From positions 248,001 to 312,000 of the forward strand of contig JABYQU010000043.1 of the NCBI GenBank assembly GCA_022264855.1: 64,000 nucleotides of DNA, read 5' to 3'. Shown piece after piece: positions 1 through 11,038 of this stretch (positions within the stretch are counted from its first letter, which is position 1; every line of letters starts with the position of its first letter). Both the position numbers and the translations under genes were made by a program. Below the pieces are notes generated by a model that did not search any database, was not told where the DNA came from, and saw only the letters and a list, made by a program, of their open reading frames with translations. Origin of the DNA: Lenzites betulinus. Its lineage: Eukaryota > Basidiomycota > Agaricomycetes > Polyporales > Polyporaceae.

Positions 1-432
1 CTGGCGTGCTTGAGTCGGTCCCCCAAATATACAGAACCTCGTGAGTGCTCTTCTCAATTACAGCATCGCGCGAATGTTTCGGACCTCCACTCGTATATGT
101 CGCTGTTATCCGACCTGAGCCATCGGTTTCGCGAACGACGTAGCTGGCGGATGGCATATTACAGCCTTGTAGAATGAGCCGACAACCACGATCAATAGCA
201 ACGGCCGAGATGGAAGGCGAGTCTCCTGGAGTCTACGAATCTAATGATATTCTGTTAGCCAGGTCCACTAGACAAGTTGTTACGAGGGACCTGTGGCGGC
301 TTCGGAGAAGGGAAAACACTTCCTGCACGGCGCTTACACGTATGTAAGATCCAGATCTCGATCGTATGCTTGGCGTCCAAATAGCGACGCGGAGGCGCCC
401 AAGTGACTGTCTCCTCCTTCATCATCATGAAT
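1..432 (-). CDS. possible 3'-truncated gene at left edge, unknown function
   Basis: On the minus strand, bases 232 to 1 stay open with codon-like content and run off the window. The translation includes the stretches AIDRGCRLILQGCNM and VLYIWGT. A branch-point-like CTAAC and an AG lie just before base 232. A plausible upstream exon spans about 432-340, translating as DDEGGDSHLGASASLFGRQ, and ends at a GTGTAAG donor; the two would join in phase across an intron of about 107 nt. I do not recognise the family and the true start codon is unknown; an in-frame ATG lies at 157. It would be transcribed in the same direction as the P450, just downstream of it. Both exons could be chance, because no homology supports them. 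Confidence 0.3.
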
Positions 433-555
433 CTATGTCGTTCATATATGCGCGCGTTGGCCGGGCACGGAAGGCGGGCGATACGTGTACATGTTCTATA
501 TTATCCTCGTGCATATTGACCTGGTTGCCTACACATAGAAGACGCAGGCCGAGAA

Positions 556-2934
556 TCAAAACTCATCCTGCCCCGTCGCTCGTCTAATCAATACTGCTGC
601 CTCCTCGGATCTGGGTCGGATGTCGCATGAAAATGGTGCAGGGTGGCTGCGAGGTGCTGTAAGATTGCCTCCCGGATAACCATAGCAAGCTGGCGCACCT
701 AATGAACCCACGGAAATCTGCTTCCGGTACGATCTCCTCGGCATTTTCGTCCTTGCTCTTGTTAATTTTGAACAGGTACAACAGTGTTGCGACGCCGATA
801 AATACAGAGTTCATTGCGAAGAACATGCCGGGGCATATTCTACAGCACGCAGCGGTCAGCTGTGGTCAAAGGAACATGCATACAGCCACATCAGCCATAT
901 CTCGAGACTTCGACGTACCGTCTGCCGAACCCGAAGCCAATAATTGAAGGGTCTTCATGCCGCTCCAGCACCTTAAGGCTTCCGTCTTCACCGAGGTAGC
1001 GCTCCGGGCGGAACTCCGTAGGTTCCGGGAAGACAGCAGGATCCTGTAGCATCGACCTACATGCGCAGTACCCCCGCGCCGTCAACCACCAAAACTTAGG
1101 CAACACACGCAGTCTTGCGCGCACCAAATATTTGCCCACACCACTGTTCCCTTCTGGATGTACCAACCGCGGTACGCGTCGTCCTGTGTGAGTCGGTGGG
1201 CGAGTCCAAGGGGCACCGCTGGGTTCCACCTGAGGACCTCCAGGACGACCGCGTTCACGAATGGCAGCCGTGCGCGGTCAGCGACTGTTGGAAGACGTGT
1301 CCAGAACGTCCCAATGACGGCATCGAGTTCCTTCTGGGCCCGCTCTTGGACGGCAGGCCATAGTGTCATTGCGAGGATAAGCGCGGTCATCGAGGACGGT
1401 GTCTACATGATGCGTTCCTGTCACATGTCTGAAGGGTAGATGGAGGGATCAGGACTCACAGTGTCTGCGCCGCCTATGCTTACATGAATCAGTCTCGGCA
1501 TGGTGACACTCATTCAGTGGAACGAAGGGAGTCGCACCTGAGTACAACGAGGCTGCCGCCGCCTTGATTAACTCTTCATCCGCGGCAGTCACCTCCCGCT
1601 TCTCTTCGAGGTAACTTGAAGTGAAAGACGAAGGGGCCTTTCCTCTTTCCTATATATCCTCTCAGGTAAGCTGCAACCCTCTCCACAATGCATGACACTG
1701 ACAATTTGCTCCTTCACAAACGCAAATGGGAGATCGTACATCTCGTCCAGGTCCTTACGCATCCTTCGCGCGACGGCTTTGAAACCCCCCTTCGGCAACA
1801 GCCACTCAGGGACATGCCGTAATACAGGGAAATTGTCCACCAGGAACGCGCCTGGCTCGGATGCCTTCGCGAAACCCTGCATGGCAACTTCGACAACCTG
1901 CACGAGCGGGTCCTGGTCTTGGTCCTGAGAGACCTCGTATCCGTACGCCAGACGGAGAATCAACGCGCCCGTCGATCTGACACCCAGCGATTCAGTATTG
2001 CTCCCGACCCCCACATATTGCAAAACGAGCGTCGCGTACTCTCGGGGGTGCCTGTAGAAGTTTCCTGGGTCGCGCAGGAAACGCAGCATCAGCCGGTGCG
2101 TCTCCTCCTCCTGCATCGCGAGGACGTGTGGGTCCTGGCATGCACGGGGTCCGATGAACTGCTGGAACAGGCGACGAAACTCGCGGAAGCGGGGATTGTC
2201 TGGGCCATGCGCGTATCCAAGTCCGCGATCCCAGCCTACCCTGTCCGGGGTCGATCAGCGGCGTGCTTAAATCTGCACCAGTGGAGCTGCTTGGTGCATC
2301 CCCAAATGTATAGTTCGGGAGAGGTATCAGGTACTAACAGCTCGCCTGCCATGACCGCGTTCGGGCGATCAGAATATATCGCACCTATGAAACGGCGCGC
2401 CGAAGGGTCAACGATGTCCGAATCGTGGATAACGCGAGCGGACAAAGTACACGGTTGCGTACCTTTGCTGTCGAGGAGGTCGCTTGCAGCGCGGAACGAT
2501 CCCAAGATGAGCGTCGGTTGGCCCATAACTGTCGTGCTCACGACATCGCCTGAAGAACCAATGTCGATCAGGAAAGATCACTCAGGTAGAGTTGTTGGAT
2601 ATTCGGACGAGGTCCGCATGGATTGCCGCTAGAATTTCATTTCTGCCTTCGACCACTGGGATCCGAAAAGCACGGGGGACTCACCGTAACGAATGGTCCA
2701 TTCGTGGAACTTTAGCCACTGTTTGTCATCTGGGATTTGATGCGCCACCCCGATAAAGGGCAAGCCTCCAGGACCAGGCGGTGAGCTGCCCGTGCGGCGA
2801 CACGCTAGTCGGCATGCTAGCCAGAGGAAGACGAGGCCCAGGGTGACGTCGATGAGGATGCGCAGGTCAATGTCGTCGGTTAATAACGCCATCGCGTCGG
2901 CCCAACTGCCAGGAACACGGTCTAGGACGGCCAT
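556..2934 (-). CDS. cytochrome P450 monooxygenase (intact, 11 exons)
   Basis: A haem-thiolate monooxygenase that would be anchored in the ER and use a P450 reductase to hydroxylate a small lipophilic substrate. The spliced frame gives 543 aa. An N-terminal membrane helix (around residues 18-45) is followed by the proline-rich hinge SSPPGPGGLPFIG. The I-helix motif GGADTT spans residues 324-329, ExxR is E383-R386, a PER-like motif reads RPERY, and the haem loop FGFGRRICPG places the ligand at Cys469. The haem loop is split by an intron (840-918), so an unspliced reading seems to lose the cysteine. Exons: 2934-2685, 2549-2463, 2384-2339, 2240-2040, 1976-1703, 1649-1538, 1473-1460 (14 nt), 1402-1125, 1056-919, 839-699, 646-556. 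It resembles basidiomycete P450s often annotated as O-methylsterigmatocystin oxidoreductase-like; substrate unknown. It is divergent from the FAD oxidase, which suggests a shared pathway. Confidence 0.93.
1460..1473 (-). other. 14-nt microexon of the P450 gene (I-helix oxygen-binding motif)
   Basis: On the minus strand this segment lies between an acceptor ending in CATAG and a GTGAGT donor. It completes Gly324 with the last base of the previous exon and encodes Gly-Ala-Asp-Thr, the conserved P450 I-helix core. Skipping it would remove the oxygen-activation motif and shift the frame. Confidence 0.85.
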
Positions 2935-3539
2935 CTTGTGTACTACTGACAGGATTAGTGGGTGGGTGCTAGCTGGCGCGTAAAAGGTAAGTGTGTGCCT
3001 AGGAACGAGATTGAGACGGAAGAGCTGATGCTGGTTTCTGTTCAGTGGTTGCCCCTCCCCACCATTCGCAGCCCTCTCTATACGCCCGAGTCTCCCGAGA
3101 CACGGCGTTGTCGGTGCGGCCGCCGTAAGTAAACACGATCAGGTGACGTTTTTGGTAGAAATGTCTGGGACGTGTACCGCAAGTTAATGTCTCAACGCAT
3201 AGACTGCCTCTACGTCGTCATCTATCCAGGTACGTGCCACGATGGCCATTTCATTTATCCCGCATCCAGAAGTGGCTCACCCATTCTCCCTCGAGATGCG
3301 TAAGCGTTCCTGGCGACTGCTCAGCGCGCTAAACGAGGCCCGTATCTTACGTTGGTTCTGTGTGGAACTTCCACGCCCATCCTGCACACTTAGTTCGCTC
3401 GGCCACCTGTTCGGCATCATTCCTGCCCCGCCATTCATCCGGATGCGCGAATGCTTAATAGGCACGTATATATACCCTCGCGGGACAGTCGCTTACTGCG
3501 CAAGCTTCCCGCTGCTGGCTCTCACAGTTATTCGCGCCT
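2935..3539. promoter_or_regulatory. shared divergent promoter between P450 and FAD oxidase
   Basis: 605 bp separate the two start codons and no other gene fits here. A clear TATA box (TATATATA, 3467-3474) lies 66 bp before the oxidase ATG. No equally clear TATA was seen on the P450 side. The arrangement would allow joint regulation of the two oxidative genes (inference). Confidence 0.7.
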
Positions 3540-6179
3540 ATGATGGCCCCTCCACGCTCGTTCTTGGTCATTCTCGCGGCCACCATTGACATTTCCTTAG
3601 CTCTTTCTGTATTTCCGCGGAATGCCACCACCACATTGACGCAGGATCTCTTTTCGGCCTATGATGCGCTAAACGTCACCGTCGGCGGGAGGCTTCGGAC
3701 GGCAGAGCCCTTCGAGAAGCCCTGTTTCTCTACGTACCAGGGCAAGCCAAACAAAGTTGACCCAGTTGCTTGCGCTGCCGTGCAGGCCAGCTACACGGAC
3801 CCCACGTACCGAGTCAAGCAGTTCGGCGGATACATGCTTGTGAGTCGGAACGCGTTTGGAGTTCTACCAGTATCGCTGACTACCGTGGCGACAGCCCCAA
3901 TGGGAGACGTGCCAGGCACAGGCGTCCAACGGGTGCTTGCTCGACTCGAACGACCCCACAAACGTTTTGGCTCTCGCCACGGATTGCGGGCTAGGCAACA
4001 TCCCTTCCTTTTACGTGAGTGCAGTTCTGATATACTTTCATTTCGAGCGCTCATCTCGTGTCGCAGATCAAGGTCAAGTCCTCGCAAGACGTGCAGGCCG
4101 CGCTCGCGTTCTCTCGCCGCACGGGGGTTCGGCTGTCCGTCAAGAACAAAGGTCACGACTACAAGGGCCGGTCAAGTGGCAAGGACACGCTTTCATTGTG
4201 GGTATGTGACTAAATGTGCTCTAGGCTCATACATACCATGGGTACTAATTTTACTACTAGACAACAGGATTGAACTCGGTGAGTTACTCGCGCTGTCTGC
4301 AAGCCGTGCAATCGCCGCAAGGGGACGCGTTGCTACCCTGCTATTGCGCGATTTCATATGAACTCTAGGACGACCATCACTGACCTTCGCATCGCATAGA
4401 TATCCCATAATTCCAAGTTCAAGCCTGATGGATGCTCGACGACGTATGACGCGATTACTGTTGGAGTATGGCATCACTACTCCGTAGCCCTTCGTCTGGC
4501 ATTGCTGACGACCTCGTCTATAGCCCGGCGCGTTAACACAGGACGTCTATGCGTTTGCAGACGGCGTCAATCGTACCGTCATTGGCGGGTACCACCAGAC
4601 GATCGGTTTCGGTGGAGGCTATTTCTTGGTGTGTAGCGATTCTGATCGCCCTGGACGCGTCGCCTACAATTGATATTTGTCTAGGGTGGCGGGCATAGTA
4701 TTCTCAGCCCAGTTTATGGCTTAGCGGTCGATCGGGTGGTAAGCATTGTAGAATGGTAGCGTATGATAATGAGCTGACGATTGGTTGTTTCGACAGGTTC
4801 AGGTCAAAGTTGTGACACCTGATGGTGTATTCCGCACCGCGAACGCGTGCCAGAACAGCGACCTCTTCTTCGCGTTGCGCGGCGGCGGAGGGAGCGCCTT
4901 CGGGGTGGTCATCGAATCCTCGCACCGTACCGAGCCTCAGCTCACCCTCCAGGCGTGAGTGGTGCTCATGATTCCGAAAACAGCGTGGCCTGATAGACGG
5001 TTTGGATATTGCAGTTCCGTTCTCAAGTTCACCCCCCAAGCTTCCACCGACCTCGCGGATTGGTACTCGCTCATGGTCAACGAGTCGTACGCCTGGGCGG
5101 CGCAAGGCTGGGGCGGTCACATCGTCGTGCGTACTCTGTCATAAACACGACGCGTGTGCCAAAACTGACCCCCGGGGTGATTTGGCAGGGCCCGACACTC
5201 ATCCACGTGAACCCGCTTCTGAACAACACTGCCGCGAAGAAGTCGATGCAGGCCGCAGTCGACTTCGTGAACGCACGCAACGGCTCTGTCGTTATCGAAC
5301 AGCTCCCATCATGGCTCGCATTCTTCAACAAATACGTGACGCTCGCCCAAGCTGTACGTCCGCCCTGTCTGTGCTTCTGCGCTTGCGTCGCTCATGTAGG
5401 ATATGTGAATCTACAGGCTGTGGGCCCGGAGCTCGAGCTAGGCACGCGCCTCCTGCCGGCGAGCTTGTTCCAGAGCGCGACCGGGCGTGCGCAGCTGTCG
5501 GCGGTCATCAAGGAGATCCTCCAGTTCTCCAGCCCTTACATCGTCGCGGGCACCCCGTTCCTCTTCAAAGCAGAGGCCGGCGCGACGAGCGTGACCCCTG
5601 CGTGGCGCGATTCGGTCTGGCATGTACGTTCCTTTTTTATCATCTACGCGATGCGTCGCTCGTTGTCTCTCAAAGGAGCTAACGGGACATGCGATAGATC
5701 TCGACGAAGGCCCAGTTCCAGTACAACAGCACGATCCCAGAGCGGAAAACGTTGTACCAAGAACTCAGCGCGCATGTCCAACTGTACCGCGACCTGTCGC
5801 CGGGCAGCGGTGCATACTTCGTACGTGTCTTCAGCTCACGCCCACATATAGAACTGCGGCTGACGAAGATGTACGACTGCAGAACGAGGGCGACGTATAT
5901 GAGCCTGACCACGAGACTTCCTACTGGGGCAACAATTACGCGAAACTCCTCGCGATCAAGCATAAATAGTGGGTGGTGGTGGTTTTTAGCATATACTGCG
6001 CCATGGACTTACATGCATGCCTGGTTACAGTGACCCAGATGGCCTCCTGGACTGCTGGCAATGTGGTAATTATACTCCTCGTATCAGCCGTTCGGCGACT
6101 CGCTAACGCAGATAATGCTTCCCCAGTGGGCTGGAAAGGCACTTCAGACCCCCTTTACCAGTGCTTCATCAAGATGTGA
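3540..6179 (+). CDS. secreted FAD-linked oxidase, BBE-like (PCMH-type FAD domain)
   Basis: Berberine-bridge-enzyme-like flavoprotein oxidase; the family oxidises sugars, alkaloids or polyketide intermediates with O2. The spliced frame gives 578 aa in 15 exons with all junctions in phase. A signal peptide is evident (MMAPPRSFLVILAATIDIS, then SLALSVFP). The FAD domain contains KNKGHDYKGRS, whose His is the usual covalent FAD attachment residue, then IGGYHQTIGFGGGYF and FFALRGGGGSAFGVV. The C-terminal BBE motif reads YWGNNYAKLL...KYDPDGLLDCWQCVG. Exons: 3540-3839, 3895-4014, 4067-4201, 4261-4278 (only 18 nt), 4400-4465, 4524-4628, 4685-4738, 4797-4954, 5015-5126, 5189-5353, 5417-5623, 5698-5820, 5883-5968, 6031-6065, 6127-6179. 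ATGs lie at 3540 and 3543; either may be used. Substrate unknown. Confidence 0.93.
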
Positions 6180-6499
6180 GTTGCTGCGAGGACATGAGAA
6201 GCGGCGACGGCAGAGTGCAAGATACAAGCGACATCGTGTAATGGAAAGGGAGGAGGCGGGTAGCCTCAGGGAGGTACAATATTGAACTTATATACCCGTA
6301 CGGTTTCCGGTATTCCATTAATTGGAGCCGGTTGATTATAACATAGGCTGTGTAGGACTACAGCATGAACGTGATGTATCGGAGGTAACATGCTCAAGGC
6401 TCATGCTGGCGTGCTCGTCGGCGTTAACGTTTCGGCGTTCGTCGTCGGGGATGTATTACACACAGTGACTCAGCAGGATATTAGGGGTTCCCTGTACAA
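6180..6499. other. convergent 3' intergenic region
   Basis: 320 bp between the tail-to-tail oxidase and methyltransferase genes. It presumably carries both 3' UTRs. I see no further gene. Confidence 0.6.
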
Positions 6500-7877
6500 T
6501 CATGCTGTATTCCATGTAACCTGCATGATGCTACGCTTCACTCCTTGGGCCTTCTCCCATATAGTGTGTACCGTGCCCTTCCCACCGCCTTGCCCACTTT
6601 CCACCGCCTGCACAAACTCAGCGACCCCGCCGCCCACGCCGAAGTACACGAGCTTCGCGGCCACGACACAGAGGTATGGCTCGTGGGCCAGCCGCCGTAG
6701 GTCTGAGCCCTCCTTCAAAGAGAGCTGTGAAGTTCGTTCCACCAACGCAGTCGCGGTATTATCGCCCGAGATCGCAGACGCGCGGCGTAGAAGGTCGACG
6801 AGCGAGCCGAGGCTCTCCGGGCGGTAGATCGTCTCCGAGGTGAGCACGACGTGATACGGCCCACCCGCGGCGCCGATGTCGAACGTGCCCCACGATCCGG
6901 AGAAGAATTTCAGGTGGACGCCGTATTGTCGCAGAGACTCTAGGAACGCTGCAGTGAGTGCGGGCGTTATTTGTAGCTCTCCGGGCTCGGAGGGGTCCGC
7001 GGGTGGTAGTGGTTCGAACTCGGCGTCCTCGTCTGTTTTGTCTTCGGGTTCGGTCGATGTACTGGATCGGAAAGCCTGGGATGCGGGAGACATGTCTAAG
7101 ATGTAGCTTCAGATGAAAGCACATGGGCAAGCATCCTGGACCATTACTTACACCATGCTAAGACAACATTGGGTAGCGTGACCAGACGAAGAACGAGTTC
7201 GTTGTAGTCCTGCATGTGTATATGGATATCGTTATCTGTCGAAGGCTCCCCCGAGAAGACGCAGTGCAGCAGGTACAGTGATGGTACCGCCGTGCCACAA
7301 CCGAACTATACGGGGCTCTGGTCTGAATATGATCAGTCGTTCAGGTCATATCCTTAACACTCACCTCCACTGTACGCTTTTTTCTGAGATTACGCGCGAG
7401 GTCTTCCCCATGTATGCTGGCGAGGGCCTCCACTAGATCGAGGCTGCATTCCCAGGTCTTCAGCCCACCCTCGTATATTCCGGGGACGAGATCAGATGGC
7501 GCGTCGAGGAAGTCCAGGTCGGTATGCCCATGTTTGGCGGCACTGTCCTCGTCTTGTGCAATGAGCTGAAATCGCGCATCAAATAGATCCCTGCGCGAAA
7601 GCACGAGGTTCCCTTTTGAAACGAGCGGGATGGCGAGTGGTGAAAATGAGAACGTGTGTGGTAGTGTTGAGAGCTGCCGAATACTGTCAGTATATTGGAA
7701 GCAAATAATCGTATTCGTACTCACAAGCTGCTCAAGGGAGATGTATTTTGATGTAACCTCCTCAGCGGAGGGTTTTGTATCCTTGCTCGCGAATGTCGTA
7801 GATCCAGCGTGAGCCGAGTCAAATACCTCTGCGACAAGTTCATCGCTCTCGTCCACGTCGAAGTTAAACTTGAACAT
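6500..7877 (-). CDS. HPM1: histidine protein methyltransferase (METTL18/Hpm1 family)
   Basis: S-adenosylmethionine-dependent enzyme; in yeast and mammals this family methylates a histidine of ribosomal protein L3 (uL3). The four-exon model is 7877-7725, 7673-7365, 7305-7152 and 7095-6500, which splices to 403 aa in frame. The start codon begins the conserved acidic leader MFKFNFDVDESDE. The family signature GIYEGGLKTWECSLDL lies at about residues 116-130, and SAM motif I, FGCGTAVPS, at about 155-163. The downstream block LAWYMSPAS and the C-terminal WEKAQGVKRSIMQV fit the family. An internal acidic insert (EPEDKTDEDAEFEPLP) looks lineage-specific. Its upstream 240 bp is duplicated in inverted orientation further right. 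Confidence 0.9.
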
Positions 7878-8040
7878 GGTCACAGTATCACGCAAGCCTC
7901 TAGAGCAGTGATGGTAAGGGAAAGAACAAATGAATTGTGGCAGAACGTTGTATACCTGCCCGAGGAATCTAGATACCGAATTTTGGAGAAGGCAGAGATT
8001 TTCGGCGTTGGCCGCAGAACGTGACGCTTTGGCGCCCATA

Positions 8041-8280
8041 TATTGCTGTTTTCACGCGCGGTGTCGCGGGCGCCTACTCCGGGTTTTTTCTCGCCATCTC
8101 GCGCTCCTGCGCTCGCTGCACCCCTCAGCTTCCAACGCCTCTATCTCGCTCATTTCTTATCCAAACAGCTCCATTCTTGTTGTTCCAGAGACTACGCATC
8201 TGCGCGCATCGGATGATATCAATTTCGTCAAGTTTCGATGTGTTTCGTCCACCACCTCCTCGAACGCCACCTCCGGCGCA
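8041..8280 (+). repeat. 240-bp inverted repeat, left arm
   Basis: This segment is the reverse complement of 9058-9297 with no difference that I can see. It lies directly upstream of the methyltransferase gene, so it probably contains part of its promoter. It is pyrimidine-rich and contains an ATG that opens a short reading frame (MISISSSFDVFRPPPPRTPPPA) towards the right. Confidence 0.92.
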
Positions 8281-9057
8281 CATGCTGCAACGGCTGGTCA
8301 TTGACGGATTTCAGAGTGAAAACAAGTGGTGCCACGCTTGTAGGGAGGATTGTGGGAGTGCACAACGGTATGTATGGACTCTCCTGATGTTCGTGCATCC
8401 ACATCTCTGCTTCGCCTGGCCTTAACCTCCCACTGTGCATGCTTCCCTCGCGCGAGGGAGACGTTTGCCGTCCGCATTCTTACACCTCCAGCAGTTTAAA
8501 ACACAGTACAATGATTCCGTACACTTAGATTTGATCGCAAGACTGTCTTAGTTGTAATATGAGCATATATTCGCCGTTCTCCCTGTTCATGAGTGTGAAG
8601 TGCACCCTCAGCTGTCAATAATGCGACTGCGCCGCTCAAAACTTCAAGCAAGACGTCAGCCTGCCCAGTATAATGACTGGGACTTGATTGGAACATTGGA
8701 GCATGTGGAATCGTCCAGCAACATAAGAGACTTCCTCGGTGAGCACAAACTCGGACGTTCATGCAACAGGAACGCGGAACCTCCACCCCTGGTGATGTCG
8801 AAGTGATGCCATATGGTTTGGATTGAGCAGAAAGTACAGGGAATATGCGTAGGATGTGTATACATAAGTGTACACGAAGGATACATAAGGGAGACGGATA
8901 GGAGGTTAAGGCCTACATCGAATGCATGCATCCTGATGGACGTGGGGGAATGGGGAATGAATGCGACAGCTTACCACATATTCTATACATCATTTAACAT
9001 CCATCTCACTAACTGATTACGCTGCACAACATCTTGCACCCCGTTTACCCAAGCTTT
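8281..9057. other. spacer between inverted repeat arms
   Basis: 777 bp between the two arms. Only short, unconvincing reading frames on both strands; no domain or repeat recognised. Confidence 0.6.
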
Positions 9058-9297
9058 TGCGCCGGAGGTGGCGTTCGAGGAGGTGGTGGACGAAACACAT
9101 CGAAACTTGACGAAATTGATATCATCCGATGCGCGCAGATGCGTAGTCTCTGGAACAACAAGAATGGAGCTGTTTGGATAAGAAATGAGCGAGATAGAGG
9201 CGTTGGAAGCTGAGGGGTGCAGCGAGCGCAGGAGCGCGAGATGGCGAGAAAAAACCCGGAGTAGGCGCCCGCGACACCGCGCGTGAAAACAGCAATA
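9058..9297 (-). repeat. 240-bp inverted repeat, right arm, abutting transposon
   Basis: Inverted copy of 8041-8280. Its outer end is the TA dinucleotide (9296-9297) that forms the left target-site duplication of the adjoining transposon, so the duplication boundary and the insertion point coincide to within about two bases. Confidence 0.92.
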
Positions 9298-10415
9298 CAG
9301 CGGTTGGCGAAATCTTTGGACAAGCGCCCCGCGAGACGCGCCTGCGCGACTTAATTCAAAGAATTCGAGAAACTCGAGAAATTCGAAGATGCGTGCTCAC
9401 GGGCTCCAGCACACATGTCAAACATTCTGAACGATGTGGAACACATGGGAGGGCTCCTATGAGCAATCTGGAAGTCTTTGGATGAGAGGAGAATGCTTTT
9501 CAGAGCCCGTCGCCATACTACAGGAGAAGAAGCCGCTGTGCTGCTGCTATATCTCCCGCAAGGTTCCTATTCTATCACGAGGGTCATCCCTAAGTACCTG
9601 ACATATCAGAGTAGCTCATAATGATTTCTCGAAGCTCACCAGCGCAGTGCACCCGATTTATGGCTGACACGTTGGAGGAGAGACATAGGCGCCCGTTACC
9701 CAGGAGGAGACCTGGTGGCCTCCTCATCTAGGAGACGGATATGAGGATACGAGCGAGCATTTATAGGAGCACATACTGTACACAACTCACCGTAGGGGCT
9801 TTTCGCCATCATCAGAGCTATTCTCCTTGTGTTCTCCTATGTAACCCTTCGCCAGAACTCCTGACCTTGTACAGCTCTGAACATGGTTCAGCGTCCTCAG
9901 TTATACCTAGAGCTGCTAACCAACTCATATGACATGCGATTGAAGGCCATCCTTCGAATAAATACGCCGCAATTATGCGTACATGGACATCGCACTGCGG
10001 GGTCTCCTCTTGAACCATGGGCGCCTATACTTCCCCGACGACGTGTCCCTCATATGTCTTGCTAATTTAATTGTGTCGCTTCGGAAAATTCACATGGCAC
10101 ATTTAGAGCACGTCATGTACTCAAATACGACATATATATCACAACAGACACCATTTGCGAGACACAGGTGCAGTCCAGTGGTCGTTTTGTCCTGAGCGCC
10201 GTCATCGTGACCGACCTCGTTCCCCTCTCGCTTCTTTCCCTCAAAATTGCTCACGTAGGCCCTCCTATGCATTCTCTATCGGACTATATATGTTTGAAGC
10301 GTGTCTGAGTCGATGCCCCCGCGTTTCCGAATTTCTCGAGTTTCTCGAGTTCTTTGGATTGAGTCGCGCAGGCGCGTCGCGCGAAGCGCCTGTCCAAAGA
10401 TTTCGCCAACCGCTG
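9298..10415. mobile_element. non-autonomous pogo/Tc1-mariner-like DNA transposon, copy 1
   Basis: 1118-bp element with imperfect terminal inverted repeats of roughly 88 bp. Both ends begin CAGCGGTTGGCGAAATC and read inward through a GAAACTCGAGAAATTCG block. A TA dinucleotide flanks each end (9296-9297 and 10416-10417), the target duplication expected of Tc1/mariner-pogo transposases, and the CAG terminus fits pogo-like elements. No reading frame resembles a transposase, so it must depend on an enzyme encoded elsewhere. A copy of identical length lies at 55028-56145, differing only by scattered single bases, which implies recent mobility. Confidence 0.9.
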
Positions 10416-10417
10416 TA

Positions 10418-11038
10418 ACTGCAGCGGGCTGCGGCGTAAACTTCTGTTCATTATACTTTCGACAAAGACTACCTCGTCCAGTCTAGACATCGAACGTAGT
10501 CTCACGATATACTCCAGATACCGTGACTCAACGTCTGAGGGGCACCGGCGGTCTTTACGGACATCACAGTGCAGGTATTGCCGGCGGGGCTGCCGGTGCG
10601 CGCGCAACCACTGTGAGTGAAGTGCGCATAACAAATTCTCCAAGTCTTTGTGCGTCTGGCAACGGTGCGTACGGCATATCCTCCGAGGTGTTCACGCGCA
10701 AATGCTGACAGCATGTGTTCCGTGCCAAGCACAAATGATACCTCTTGCCACTCCAGGCGAGTTTGACATGCTCGTATGCAGCTCATTGAATGCCGGCGGT
10801 CTGTATCACCGACGTCAGCATCGTGCCGCCGGAGATCGTGAACGGGTATATGCATGAGGAACCTCCGACGAGCTCTCATGAGTCTCACTGACTATGGCGT
10901 GGCCTACCGGCACGTCTAAACCGCAGCGTCGTAAGTTAGAAGCTAACACCGTCTGCGAGCAGCCTTAAAAGCTGGCGAGTCCTGCAGAGGACCCAAGAAA
11001 TACAGCTTCACTCTCATCCTCATCTCAGCAAGACAGCT
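10418..11038 (+). promoter_or_regulatory. upstream region of AKR gene 1
   Basis: About 620 bp between the transposon and the first aldo/keto reductase. Short frames here do not look real. A weak TATA-like CTTAAAA lies near 10963, about 75 bp before the start codon. It shows no obvious similarity to the sequence that follows transposon copy 2. Confidence 0.4.

Noticed and set aside
891..920. P450 haem motif apparently lacking its cysteine (FGFGRRYVEV)
   Set aside because: An intron begins at the GTACGT inside this reading; splicing 840-918 gives FGFGRRICPG with the cysteine intact.
9883..10272. Short frames inside the transposon as a possible transposase
   Set aside because: None exceeds about 90 codons, none shows a DDE or helix-turn-helix pattern, and they are not arranged as exons.
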